A program made the position numbers and the translations under genes. Below, one piece after another: positions 47,945 to 56,794 of a stretch of DNA of 64,000 nucleotides (positions are counted from its first letter, which is position 1; each line of letters begins with the position of its first letter). Source of the DNA: Xanthobacteraceae bacterium (GTDB lineage Bacteria > Pseudomonadota > Alphaproteobacteria > Rhizobiales > Xanthobacteraceae); assembly GCA_029266425.1 (NCBI GenBank), contig JAQSWY010000009.1, forward strand, positions 111,724-175,723. The letters run 5' to 3'. Under the pieces are notes generated by a model. The model ran no database searches and was not told the origin of the DNA. It saw only the letters and a program-made list of their open reading frames with translations.

Positions 47945-49339
47945 ATGTACGATTACGACATGATCGTCATCGGCAGCGGCCCGTCCGGGCGCCGCGCCGC
48001 CGTGCAATCCGCCAAACTCGGCAAGTCGGTGCTGGTGGTCGAGAAGGGCCGCCGGGTCGGTGGCGTCTCGGTGCATACCGGCACGATCCCCTCGAAGACG
48101 CTGCGCGAGACGGTGCTGAACCTCTCCGGCTGGCGCGAGCGCGGCTTCTATGGCCGCTCCTACCGGGTCAAGCAGGACATCGAGGCCGCGGACCTCCTCG
48201 CCCGTCTGCACAAGACGCTCGACCACGAGGTCGAGGTGCTGGAGCATCAGTTCAGCCGCAATGGCGTGAAGATGATGCGCGGCGAGGCCCGCTTCACTTC
48301 CCCGCATTCGGTCGAGGTGATGGGCGAGAACGGCGACAACCATGTCGTCACCGGCGAATATCTGCTGATTTCCTGCGGCACCAAGCCGTTCCGGCCCGAC
48401 TACATCCCGTTCAACGGCCTGAACGTGTTCGATAGCGACGAGATCATCGAGCTGCCACGCCTGCCGCGCAGCCTCACCGTGATCGGCGCCGGCGTCATCG
48501 GTGTCGAATACGCCACCATCTTCTCCGCGCTCGACGTCGCGGTGACCCTGATCGAGCCGCGCGGCAGCTTCCTCGATTTCATCGACAAGGAGCTGATCGA
48601 GGAGTTCACCCACGAGCTGCGCGACCGCAACGTCGCCCTGCGGCTCGGCTCCAAGGTCGACGAGATCCGGTTCGACTCGCAGGGTCGGCCCGTCGCGCGG
48701 CTGTCCGACGGGCGCACCGTGGTCTCCGAGATGCTGCTGTTTGCCGCCGGCCGCGTCGGTGCTACCGACAGCCTCAATCTGGAAGCCGCCGGCATCGAGA
48801 TAGACCATCGTAACCGCATCAAGGTCGATCCGAAGACGCTGCAGACCTCGGTGGAGCACATCTATGCGGCAGGCGACGTGATCGGCTTCCCGAGCCTCGC
48901 TTCCACCTCGATGGAGCAGGGCCGGCTTGCCGCCTGCCATGCCTTCGGCCTCGCGCCGCCGCCGCCGCCGGAATTCTTCCCCTACGGCATCTATTCGGTT
49001 CCGGAGATTTCGACTGTCGGCATGACCGAGGAGGAGGTGCGCAAGCGCGAGATCCCATACGAGTGCGGCATCGCCCGCTTCCGCGAGACCTCGCGCGGCC
49101 ACATCATGGGGCTGAACACCGGGATGATGAAGATGATCTTCTCGGTGAAGACGCGACGCCTGCTCGGCGTGCACATCGTCGGCGAGGGCGCCACCGAATT
49201 GATCCATATCGGCCAGGCGGTGCTGAACCTCAAAGGCACGATCGACTATTTCATCGAAAACACGTTCAACTATCCGACGCTTGCCGAGGCCTACAAGATC
49301 GCCGGGCTGGACGCCTGGAACCGCATGGCGCGGGCCTAG
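47945..49339 (+). CDS. sthA: Soluble pyridine nucleotide transhydrogenase (SthA-like)
   Basis: 464 aa from the ATG at 47945. It is a two-dinucleotide-binding-domain flavoprotein: DMIVIGSGPSGRRAA (FAD), VIGAGVIGVEYA (NAD(P)) and IYAAGDVIGFPSLASTSMEQGR. At the disulphide site of lipoamide dehydrogenase the sequence is HTGTIPSKTLRE with no cysteine, the hallmark of SthA. It equilibrates NADPH and NADH in the cytosol. Its position amid C1-amine genes suggests balancing cofactors from folate-linked C1 oxidation. It is divergent from the XRE-cupin gene. Confidence 0.92.
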   Translation: MYDYDMIVIGSGPSGRRAAVQSAKLGKSVLVVEKGRRVGGVSVHTGTIPSKTLRETVLNLSGWRERGFYGRSYRVKQDIEAADLLARLHKTLDHEVEVLEHQFSRNGVKMMRGEARFTSPHSVEVMGENGDNHVVTGEYLLISCGTKPFRPDYIPFNGLNVFDSDEIIELPRLPRSLTVIGAGVIGVEYATIFSALDVAVTLIEPRGSFLDFIDKELIEEFTHELRDRNVALRLGSKVDEIRFDSQGRPVARLSDGRTVVSEMLLFAAGRVGATDSLNLEAAGIEIDHRNRIKVDPKTLQTSVEHIYAAGDVIGFPSLASTSMEQGRLAACHAFGLAPPPPPEFFPYGIYSVPEISTVGMTEEEVRKREIPYECGIARFRETSRGHIMGLNTGMMKMIFSVKTRRLLGVHIVGEGATELIHIGQAVLNLKGTIDYFIENTFNYPTLAEAYKIAGLDAWNRMARA

Positions 49340-49360
49340 GCCGGTAACGGAAGGCACGTC

Positions 49361-49380
49361 CGACACGAAATTTTGTGTCG
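49361..49380. promoter_or_regulatory. 20-bp near-perfect palindrome between sthA and MFS gene
   Basis: CGACACGAAATTTTGTGTCG; only one pair (positions 7/14) departs from symmetry, and it would be a G-U pair in RNA. It starts 21 bp after the sthA stop and is 173 bp upstream of the transporter start. No T-run follows, so an operator is as likely as a terminator. Confidence 0.5.
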
Positions 49381-49553
49381 TTCGGCCCGCGAATACGACC
49401 ATGGAATTATGTTGAGGCCGTTCAATCCGACGGCCGGAGGGTATATGACGGCGCCCAGTCGCTTGCGGGCGCCGGGGCGTTGAACGCCGGCCCGCCAAAC
49501 TTTCGGGCGCAAATACCGGCCTGAGCCGCGCCCCGTTCGGAGCCTTCCTGTCC

Positions 49554-50906
49554 ATGTCCCTCGCTGCAACGGCGGAGCGGCCTCCGCTTTCCGTCGCCAA
49601 TCCTCGCTCCCGCGTCATTCTCGCGAGCCTGATCGGCACCACCATCGAGTTCTACGATTTCTACGTGTACGCCACGGCGGCGGTGCTGGTATTCCCGCAT
49701 CTGTTCTTTCCGTCGGGTGACGACACCGTAGCCCTGCTCGCCTCGCTCGCGGTGTTCGGCGCGGCGATGGTGGCGCGCCCGCTCGGCGCGATCTTCTTCG
49801 GCCATCTCGGCGACAAGCGGGGCCGCAAGGTAACCCTGGTGGGGGCGCTGCTCACCATGGGCATCGCCACCTTCCTGATCGGCGCGCTGCCCACTTATGC
49901 CATGGCCGGCTGGATCGCCCCGGCGCTGCTGGTCATCCTGCGTCTCGCCCAGGGCTTTGCGCTGGGCGGCGAATGGAGTGGCGCGGCGCTGGTCGCCACC
50001 GAGAATGCGCCCGCCGGCAAGCGCGCCATGTACGGCACCTTCCCGCAGCTCGGCGCGCCGATCGGCTTCATCATCGCCAACGGCCTGTTCCTCGTGATCG
50101 CGGCGCTGCTACCGTCCGAGGATCCGTCCCGTCCCTCGCAGGCCTTCCTCGACTGGGGCTGGCGCATCCCGTTCCTGTTCTCGGTGGTGATGGTCGTGGT
50201 CGGCCTCTGGGTCCGGCTGAACCTCGTCGAGAGCACTGCCTTCGAGAAGACGGTGAAGGCCGGGCAGGTAAAGCGCGTGCCGCTGGTCGCCGCGTTCAAG
50301 AATCACTGGCGCGAACTGGTGCTCGGTACCTTCTACATGCTCGCGACCTATGTGCTGTTCTACCTGATGACGACCTTCTCGCTGAGCTATGGCCGTGCGG
50401 CGCCGTCGGGTCTGGTCCCCGGACTCGGCTATGACTACCGCACCTTCGTGCTGATGATGATCGGCGGCGTGGTGTTCTTCGGCATCTTCACGCTGCTGTC
50501 CGGCCCCTGGGCGGACCGCTGGGGACGCCGGCGCACGCTGATCTGGATCACGCTTGCCATCATGGCGTTCGGCCTCGTCTGGGTGCCGATGCTCTCTGTC
50601 GGACCCGTCGGCGTCATGGCTTGGCTGATCCTCGGCTTCAGCCTTATGGGGATGACCTTCGGGCCGATGGGCGCGCTGCTGCCGGAGCTGTTCCCGGCCA
50701 ATGTGCGCTACACCGGCTCCGGCATTTCCTACAATGTCTCTTCGATCCTCGGCGCCGCGGTCGCGCCCTTCATCGCGGTCGCGCTGTGGCAGGCGGGGGC
50801 GGGAAGCCCGTTCTGGGTCGGGGTGTACCTCTCCGCCATGGCATGCCTGACGCTGATCGCCCTGCTGCTAGGGAAAGAGACCCAGCACGTCGACATCGAG
50901 GCGTGA
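49554..50906 (+). CDS. MFS transporter, metabolite:H+ symporter (MHS) family
   Basis: 450 aa, twelve hydrophobic segments. MHS features: the N-terminal GTTIEFYDFYVYATAAVLVFP segment, GHLGDKRGRK between TM2 and TM3, RLAQGFALGGEWSGA in TM4, and GPWADRWGRRR between TM8 and TM9. The family imports osmolytes, dicarboxylates, shikimate and similar solutes with protons. Flanking sox, fol and mgs genes make a methylated amine or amine-derived acid a reasonable ligand, but this is inference. The 214 bp upstream hold the 20-bp palindrome and no gene. Confidence 0.92.
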   Translation: MSLAATAERPPLSVANPRSRVILASLIGTTIEFYDFYVYATAAVLVFPHLFFPSGDDTVALLASLAVFGAAMVARPLGAIFFGHLGDKRGRKVTLVGALLTMGIATFLIGALPTYAMAGWIAPALLVILRLAQGFALGGEWSGAALVATENAPAGKRAMYGTFPQLGAPIGFIIANGLFLVIAALLPSEDPSRPSQAFLDWGWRIPFLFSVVMVVVGLWVRLNLVESTAFEKTVKAGQVKRVPLVAAFKNHWRELVLGTFYMLATYVLFYLMTTFSLSYGRAAPSGLVPGLGYDYRTFVLMMIGGVVFFGIFTLLSGPWADRWGRRRTLIWITLAIMAFGLVWVPMLSVGPVGVMAWLILGFSLMGMTFGPMGALLPELFPANVRYTGSGISYNVSSILGAAVAPFIAVALWQAGAGSPFWVGVYLSAMACLTLIALLLGKETQHVDIEA

Positions 50907-50929
50907 GGACGAACGCCCTCTGCTTCAGT

Positions 50930-51017
50930 ATCCTTCGAGGCTCGCTATGCTCGCACCCCAGGATGAGGTCGCTTTATTGATGAATCTCATCCTGAGGTGC
51001 TCGGGCAACGCCCGAGC
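50930..51017. repeat. R3 intergenic repeat, copy 1
   Basis: Starts ATCCTTCGAGGCTCGC, contains facing CAGGATGAG / CTCATCCTGAGG arms, and ends in a GCTCGGG..CCCGAGC hairpin. It lies between the convergent MFS and folD genes. Confidence 0.8.
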
Positions 51018-51022
51018 CATGT

Positions 51023-51904
51023 TCACACAAAGCGCGCTTCGACGATCCGCCGCGCCGCCGTCAGCGTGTTCTGCAACAGGCACGCGATGGTCATCGGGCC
51101 GACACCGCCCGGCACCGGCGTGATCGCCCCCGCAATGCCCTGCGCTTCCTTGAACGCCACATCGCCGACGAGGCGGAACTTGCCGGCGTCCCCCGCCACC
51201 CGGTTGATGCCGACATCGATCACCGTGGCGCCCGGTTTGATCCAGTCGCCGCGCACCATTTCCGGGCGGCCCACCGCGGCGATCAATACATCCGCCTGCC
51301 GGCACTCGCCCGGCAGATCGCGGGTGCGCGAATGCGCGATCGTCACTGTGCAATCCTCGCGCAGCAGCAATTGCGCCACCGGCTTGCCGACGATGTTGGA
51401 GCGCCCGACAACCACCGCCTTCAGCCCGGTGAGCGAGCCCAGCTCATGCTTGAGCAGCATGATGCAGCCGAGCGGGGTGCAGGGCACCAGCGCATCCAGC
51501 CCTACCGCGAGCCGGCCGGCATTCACCACATGGAAGCCGTCGACATCCTTGGCCGGATCGATGGTGGCGAGCACCTTTTGCGTGTCGATGTGCTGTGGCA
51601 GCGGCAATTGCACCAATATGCCGTGCACGCCCGGTTCGCGGTTGAGCTGCTCGATCAGGGTAAGCACCGAGGCTTCCGGCTCGTCCGCCGGCAACTTGTA
51701 CTCGAAGGAGGCCATGCCGGCCTCAGCGGTCTGCTTCGCCTTGTTGCGCACATAGACCGCGCTGGCGGGATCCTCGCCCACCAGCACGACGGCGAGGCCG
51801 GGGCGTACCCCGGTCTGCGCCAGGAAGACCGCCGCCTCGTCGGCGACCCGCGCCCGCAGCCCCTCGGCGAACGCCTTGCCGTCGATGCGCTTCGTCTCGA
51901 TCAT
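51023..51904 (-). CDS. folD: Bifunctional methylene-THF dehydrogenase / methenyl-THF cyclohydrolase
   Basis: 293 aa from the ATG at 51904, 5 bp after the purU stop. [13 protein letters not shown] holds the catalytic Lys; [24 protein letters not shown] and [11 protein letters not shown] are FolD signatures. It oxidises 5,10-methylene-THF (NADP) and hydrolyses methenyl-THF to 10-formyl-THF. Its place at the end of the sox/purU cluster indicates a dedicated catabolic copy that processes the methyl carbon released by the amine dehydrogenase. Confidence 0.95.
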   Translation of the reverse strand: MIETKRIDGKAFAEGLRARVADEAAVFLAQTGVRPGLAVVLVGEDPASAVYVRNKAKQTAEAGMASFEYKLPADEPEASVLTLIEQLNREPGVHGILVQLPLPQHIDTQKVLATIDPAKDVDGFHVVNAGRLAVGLDALVPCTPLGCIMLLKHELGSLTGLKAVVVGRSNIVGKPVAQLLLREDCTVTIAHSRTRDLPGECRQADVLIAAVGRPEMVRGDWIKPGATVIDVGINRVAGDAGKFRLVGDVAFKEAQGIAGAITPVPGGVGPMTIACLLQNTLTAARRIVEARFV

Positions 51905-51909
51905 GCCGC

Positions 51910-52773
51910 TCAATCCCGGAACACGACGGTCTTCTGCCCGTTCGCCAGCACCCGGTCGTCGAGGTGCCAGGCGAGCGCCCGCGCCAGCACGCGACGCTCG
52001 ATGTCGCGACCCTTGCGCACCAGGTCCTCGGCGGAATCCTGGTGGCTGATGCGCTCGACATCCTGCTCGATGATCGGGCCCTCATCGAGGTCCGACGTCA
52101 CATAATGTGCCGTGGCGCCGATCAGCTTCACGCCGCGCGTGTGCGCCTGGTGATAGGGCTTGGCACCCTTGAAGCCGGGCAGGAAGGAATGGTGGATGTT
52201 GATGCAGCGGCCGGCGAGTTTGGCGGAGAGTCCGTCGGAGAGCACCTGCATGTAGCGCGCCAGCACCGCGACCTCGGAGCGCGAGGACTGGAACAGCTCC
52301 CAGAGCTGCGTCTCCTGCTCCATCTTGGTCGCCTTGGTCACGGGCAGATAGTGGAACGGGATCCCCGAGAAATCGAGATGGGCGTAAGTCTCGCGCGGAT
52401 AGTTCGAGGCGATGGCGGCGATCTCCATCGGGATCTCGCCGATGCGCCAGCGATAGAGCAGATCGGCGAGGCAATGGTCGAACTTCGAGACCAGCAGCAT
52501 CACCCGGCGCTTCTCGGCGCGCGCGCGCATCTGCCAATCGAGGCTGAAATGTTCGGCGACAGTGCCGAAGCCCTGCTTGATGGCGTCCAGCGTCGCGATG
52601 CCCTCGACCCGGTTGAACACCACCCGCATGAAGAAGCGGCCGCTCTCGGTGTCGTCGAACTGCTGGGCCTCGAGGATGTTGCAGCCCTGCTCGAAAAGGA
52701 AGGTGGCGACGCCAGCGACGATGCCGGGCCGGTTCGGGCAGGAGAGCGTGAGCACGAAATGTTCGTCGGTCAT
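51910..52773 (-). CDS. purU: Formyltetrahydrofolate deformylase
   Basis: 287 aa. N-terminal ACT domain ([21 protein letters not shown]) followed by a formyltransferase-like hydrolase domain with [34 protein letters not shown] and DEGPIIEQD (catalytic Asn/His/Asp). It hydrolyses 10-formyl-THF to formate and THF. With FolD it completes methylene-THF oxidation to formate. Upstream is soxG; spacing of 116 bp leaves open whether purU-folD is cotranscribed with sox. Confidence 0.95.
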   Translation of the reverse strand: MTDEHFVLTLSCPNRPGIVAGVATFLFEQGCNILEAQQFDDTESGRFFMRVVFNRVEGIATLDAIKQGFGTVAEHFSLDWQMRARAEKRRVMLLVSKFDHCLADLLYRWRIGEIPMEIAAIASNYPRETYAHLDFSGIPFHYLPVTKATKMEQETQLWELFQSSRSEVAVLARYMQVLSDGLSAKLAGRCINIHHSFLPGFKGAKPYHQAHTRGVKLIGATAHYVTSDLDEGPIIEQDVERISHQDSAEDLVRKGRDIERRVLARALAWHLDDRVLANGQKTVVFRD

Positions 52774-52889
52774 CGTCTTTTCTCGTCGCAGCCCCGCGGC
52801 AGCGCGGCCGAGGTTCAGGCGGCGCGATGCCTCTCACGGGCGGTATTAGGGAAAATGCGGGCGGGAGGGAAGCGCGCACCGCGCCGCCG

Positions 52890-53501
52890 TCAACCTCGGC
52901 CGGTATTTGCCTGCGGATCGAGCCGGATGCCGTATTCCGCCGCGCTGACGATGAGGAAGCGCAAGAAGGCGGGGGCGAAGCTGCGAGCGACCAGCAGCCG
53001 CCAGGCGTCTTCGTTCGTGCGCCACAGCGTCGCGCCGATATGGGCGATGTCGGTCACAGTGACATCGCAGGACTTGAAGACCTCCGGGTGGAGGTCGATT
53101 GCGACGCCCTTGGCGAGCAGGTCGAGGACGCGCGGACCGGAAAGGTCGCACGCGATCAGCGCGTCGCTCTGCTCGGTCACAGTGGCGTGCCCACCGAGCG
53201 CGCCGATCAGGTCGCCGGCGAGATCGACGCGCGTCTGCGAGACGGCGAGCCAGCGCCCGGGCGCCGTGCCGAGCAAGGCGAGGTCCGGCCCGCCGACGGC
53301 ACGCGGCCCATCCGGCAGTGCGAGGCCGAAGCCGGCGGCGACGCTCACCTTCAGCGCAGGGATGCCCCCCTTGCGCGCGGTGAGCGTGGCGAACCCGACA
53401 TCCTCGCGCAGCACCGCGACGACGCCCGGCTCGCCGGCGCGGCCATAGGCGCCGAACGGCGGCAGCGCATCGAGCGGTAGTTCCTCGAGTATGTGGGTCA
53501 T
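52890..53501 (-). CDS. soxG: Sarcosine oxidase gamma subunit / N-methylglutamate dehydrogenase subunit D
   Basis: 203 aa SoxG family protein, with a GcvT-like fold. The QTRVDLAGDLIG and ALIACDLSGPRVLDLLAKGVAIDLHPEVF segments are typical. It is the last gene of the soxBDAG-type operon. In the N-methylglutamate pathway the same four-subunit family is called MgdABCD, and this would be MgdD. Sequence does not separate the two roles; the nearby gmaS-mgsABC genes favour N-methylglutamate. Confidence 0.87.
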   Translation of the reverse strand: MTHILEELPLDALPPFGAYGRAGEPGVVAVLREDVGFATLTARKGGIPALKVSVAAGFGLALPDGPRAVGGPDLALLGTAPGRWLAVSQTRVDLAGDLIGALGGHATVTEQSDALIACDLSGPRVLDLLAKGVAIDLHPEVFKSCDVTVTDIAHIGATLWRTNEDAWRLLVARSFAPAFLRFLIVSAAEYGIRLDPQANTGRG

Positions 53502-53516
53502 GTGACGGCTCTTTCA

Positions 53517-53537
53517 CCTCTCCCCGTCGGGGAGAGG
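53517..53537. repeat. CCTCTCCCCG hairpin repeat
   Basis: 21-bp palindrome identical to the copy at 42393-42413, here between soxA and soxG. Confidence 0.85.
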
Positions 53538-53567
53538 TAAGGCGCGAAGCCTGCCATGTGAAGCATC

Positions 53568-56534
53568 TCATCCACGCAGCCGCTCCCCTTCCGGATCGAC
53601 GAAGCCGGGCGCGCAGACTTCCACCAGCGCGTCACCGCCGCGCACCGGGTCATAGGCCTGCACCCGCTCTCCGATTCGTTCCGGGCCGCGTTTCAACAAG
53701 CCCAGCCCGATCCAGTGTCCCAGCGTCGGGGAATAGGCGACCGAGGTCATGTAGCCTTCATCATGCTCGACATCGGCCGGCTTGCCTTCAGCGATGAAAT
53801 GGGCGCCGGCACGCAGCCGCGAGGTGCCGTCCACCGGCTTGAAGCCGATGAGGCTCGGGCGCTCCGGATCGGTCAGGCCTGGCCGGGCGGCCATGACGCG
53901 GCCGATATAATCCTTCTTGGTCGAGGCCATGCGCCCGAGCCCGAGGTCGCGCGCCGTGGTCTGGCCGCTGAGCTCATTGCCGGAGACGTGCCCCTTCTCG
54001 ATCCGCATCACCCCGAGCGCCTCGGTGCCATAGGGCGTGATGCCGAATTCGGCGCCCGCCGCCATCAGCGCTTCAGTGAGCTTTTCGCCATGGCGCGCCG
54101 GCACCGCGATCTCATAACCGAGCTCCCCGGAGAAGGAGAGGCGGAACAGCCGTGCCGTGATCCCGCCCATCACGCGCGCCTTGATCGCTCCCATGTAGGG
54201 CAGGCCGTCATTGGAGACGTCCACCCCCGCATCGACCACACCGGCCAGCACATCGCGGGCTCGCGGCCCGGCGATGGCGATCTGCGCCCATTGCTCGGAG
54301 ACCGAGGCGATCTGGACATCCAGCTCCGGCCACAGCACCTGCAAGCAGAATTCGAGGTGCTGATAGACCTTTGCCGCGTTCGCCGTGGTGGTGGTCATCA
54401 CATAATGCTCGGGGCCGAGCCGCGCCGTGGTGCCGTCGTCCATCACCATGCCGTCCTCGCGCAGCATCACGCCGTAGCGCGCCTTGCCCACGGGAAGGGT
54501 CGAGAAGGTGTTGATATAGAGGCGGTCGAGGAAAGCGCCGGCATCCGCGCCCTGCAGGTCGATCTTGCCGAAGGTCGAGACGTCGATCAGCCCGACGGAG
54601 GAGCGCACGGCCGTCACCTCGCGGTTCACCGTCTCCAGCCAGTCGGCCTCCGCGCCTTTCGGGAAATACTGCGCCCGCAGCCAGAGCCCGGTCTCGACGA
54701 AGCGGGCACCGTTGCGCTTCGCCCAGCCATGGGTCGAGATGAGGCGGGTCGGCTTGAAATCCTTGCCGCGATGGTGGCCGGCGAGCGCGCCGATGGCGAC
54801 CGGGCTGTAGGGCGGGCGGTAGATGGTGGTGCCGACGTCCGAGATCCGCGTGCCGCTCAGCTTGGCCATGATGGCGAGGCCGGCGAGGTTCGAGGTCTTG
54901 CCCTGGTCGGTCGCCATGCCGAGCGTCGTGTAGCGCTTAAGGTGCTCGACCGGGCGGAAGCCCTCGGCGTGAGCGATGGCGATGTCCTTGGCGGTGACGT
55001 CGTTCTGCTGGTCGACGAAGGCGCCGCCCTTCGCCCCGGCCACGTGCCAATAGGGCTGGATCGCGGAGGGAGTATCGTCCGCCTCGGGGACGTCCGGCGC
55101 CGCGCCCGAGAAGCCGAGATCGGCCGCAGCGGCGCGGCCGCGTTCAGTGCCATCGCGCAGGATCGCGGCGAGGCTGGAAAGACCGGCAGCCGCCCCGGCG
55201 ACGCTTATCCCCGGCGGCACGCTGCCGGGCACGAAGGCGGCGATCGCCGCGTTCCACACCGGCCGGCCATTGTGGTGGCAGGTGAGGTGTACGTTCGGCG
55301 ACCAGCCGCCGGAGACGGCGAGGCCGTCGACCGCCAGCGTGTCATTGACGCCGTCCACGGATATGTCGACTTCGCGCAGGGCCCGAGCGCCGCGGGTCGC
55401 CGTCACCACGCCCTTGAAGAGGCCGCGAATGCTGCGCCGCTGAGCCTCCTCCATGAGCGCGGGCGCCACGGCGTCGCGCACATCGAGGATCGCCGCGACC
55501 TCGATGCCCGCCGCCGCGGCGTCGAACGCCGCCTGCCAGGCACCGTCATTATTGGCGAACACCGCGAGCCGCTGGGCGGTGCCGACCGCGAACCGGTTGG
55601 CATAGGCCTGCACCGCGCCGGCCATCATCACGCCCGGCCGGTCATTGCCGCGGAACACGATGCCGCGCTCGGTGGCGCCGGCCGCCAGCACAGCGCGGCG
55701 TGCATGGATGCGCCAGAGGCGCTGGCGGGGCTGGAACGGCAGCGGCTCGGCGAGATGGTCGGCGACCCTCTCCAGCGCGCCGTAGGTGCCGCCATCATAG
55801 ACGCCGAACACCGTGGTGCGGGTCATCAGCCGCACGTTCGGCATGGCGGCAAGCTCAGCGGCGGTGTGTGCGGCAAAGCCGCTGCCGGCCTCGCCGCCGA
55901 CCGTATGGATTTCCGCGTTCAGTCGTCCGCCGGGCAGGAAGTCCTCGTCGGCGAGGATGACTCGCGCCCCGGCGCGCGCGGCGCTGAGCGCCGCCATCAG
56001 CCCGGCCGGCCCGGCGCCGATCACCAGCACGTCGCAGAACGCGTTCGCCTTCTCGTAATGGTCGGGATCGGCCTGTTCGGCGGCGCGGCCGAGCCCGGCG
56101 GCACGACGGATGAAGGGCTCGTAGAAGCGCTCCCAGAAGCTCGCCGGCCACATGAACGTCTTGTAGTAGAAGCCGGCGCCGAGGAACGGCGCGACGAGAT
56201 TGTTGACCGCGAGCAGGTCGAAGCGGAGCGAGGGCCAGCGGTTCTGGCTCGATGCTTCCAGCCCCTCATGCAGCTCGACCGTGGTGGCCCGGCTGTTCGG
56301 CTCGCGCCGCGCGCCGCTGCGCAATTCGACCAGCGCGTTCGGCTCCTCGGAGCCTGCGGTCACGATGCCGCGCGGTCGGTGATATTTGAACGAGCGGCCG
56401 ACGAGGCGCACATCGTTCGCCAGTAGCGCCGAGGCCAGCGTGTCGCCGGGATGGCCGCGATAGGCCTTGCCGTCGAAGCTGAAGCCGACGGTTCGCGACC
56501 GGTCGATCAGCGCGCGCTTGGAAAGCCGGCTCAT
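53568..56534 (-). CDS. soxA: Sarcosine oxidase alpha subunit / N-methylglutamate dehydrogenase subunit C
   Basis: 988 aa from the ATG at 56534, which overlaps the soxD stop (ATGA). N-terminal 2Fe-2S-like Fer2_4 region (YRGHPGDTLASALLAN); dinucleotide-binding domain with DVLVIGAGPAGLMAALSAARAG; a second half with the GcvT folate-binding domain (TVNREVTAVRSSVGLIDVSTFGKI onward). The folate domain catches the methyl group as 5,10-methylene-THF. With SoxB, D and G it makes the heterotetrameric enzyme; the cotranscribed folD/purU genes fit THF-linked oxidation. Confidence 0.93.
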   Translation of the reverse strand: MSRLSKRALIDRSRTVGFSFDGKAYRGHPGDTLASALLANDVRLVGRSFKYHRPRGIVTAGSEEPNALVELRSGARREPNSRATTVELHEGLEASSQNRWPSLRFDLLAVNNLVAPFLGAGFYYKTFMWPASFWERFYEPFIRRAAGLGRAAEQADPDHYEKANAFCDVLVIGAGPAGLMAALSAARAGARVILADEDFLPGGRLNAEIHTVGGEAGSGFAAHTAAELAAMPNVRLMTRTTVFGVYDGGTYGALERVADHLAEPLPFQPRQRLWRIHARRAVLAAGATERGIVFRGNDRPGVMMAGAVQAYANRFAVGTAQRLAVFANNDGAWQAAFDAAAAGIEVAAILDVRDAVAPALMEEAQRRSIRGLFKGVVTATRGARALREVDISVDGVNDTLAVDGLAVSGGWSPNVHLTCHHNGRPVWNAAIAAFVPGSVPPGISVAGAAAGLSSLAAILRDGTERGRAAAADLGFSGAAPDVPEADDTPSAIQPYWHVAGAKGGAFVDQQNDVTAKDIAIAHAEGFRPVEHLKRYTTLGMATDQGKTSNLAGLAIMAKLSGTRISDVGTTIYRPPYSPVAIGALAGHHRGKDFKPTRLISTHGWAKRNGARFVETGLWLRAQYFPKGAEADWLETVNREVTAVRSSVGLIDVSTFGKIDLQGADAGAFLDRLYINTFSTLPVGKARYGVMLREDGMVMDDGTTARLGPEHYVMTTTTANAAKVYQHLEFCLQVLWPELDVQIASVSEQWAQIAIAGPRARDVLAGVVDAGVDVSNDGLPYMGAIKARVMGGITARLFRLSFSGELGYEIAVPARHGEKLTEALMAAGAEFGITPYGTEALGVMRIEKGHVSGNELSGQTTARDLGLGRMASTKKDYIGRVMAARPGLTDPERPSLIGFKPVDGTSRLRAGAHFIAEGKPADVEHDEGYMTSVAYSPTLGHWIGLGLLKRGPERIGERVQAYDPVRGGDALVEVCAPGFVDPEGERLRG

Positions 56535-56794
56535 GATGCCGACCTCGCGAGCGTCGCGCTGGCGATCGCATGGGTGCGGGTGTCGCGCGCGACCCTGACC
56601 CACTGCCGGCAGCCGGAGGCGTGGTACCACCATTCGGCATGCGCGCCGGCCGGGTTGTCGCGCAGATAGACATAATCATGGAAGCGCGCCTCGGCGTCGG
56701 GCGCCGCCGGATCGGGACGCGTCAGGCTCGCGTCGCCGAGATAGGCGAATTCATGCGCATCGCGCTCGCCGCAATAGGGACAGGGAATGCGCAT
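56531..56794 (-). CDS. soxD: Sarcosine oxidase delta subunit / N-methylglutamate dehydrogenase subunit B
   Basis: 87 aa, the usual small size. The zinc-binding pattern CPYCGERDAHEF (Cys-5, Cys-8, His-14) plus a later Cys in HASGCRQW is diagnostic. Its ATG overlaps the soxB stop (TGATG) and its stop overlaps the soxA start, so B, D and A are translationally coupled. Confidence 0.93.
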   Translation of the reverse strand: MRIPCPYCGERDAHEFAYLGDASLTRPDPAAPDAEARFHDYVYLRDNPAGAHAEWWYHASGCRQWVRVARDTRTHAIASATLARSAS

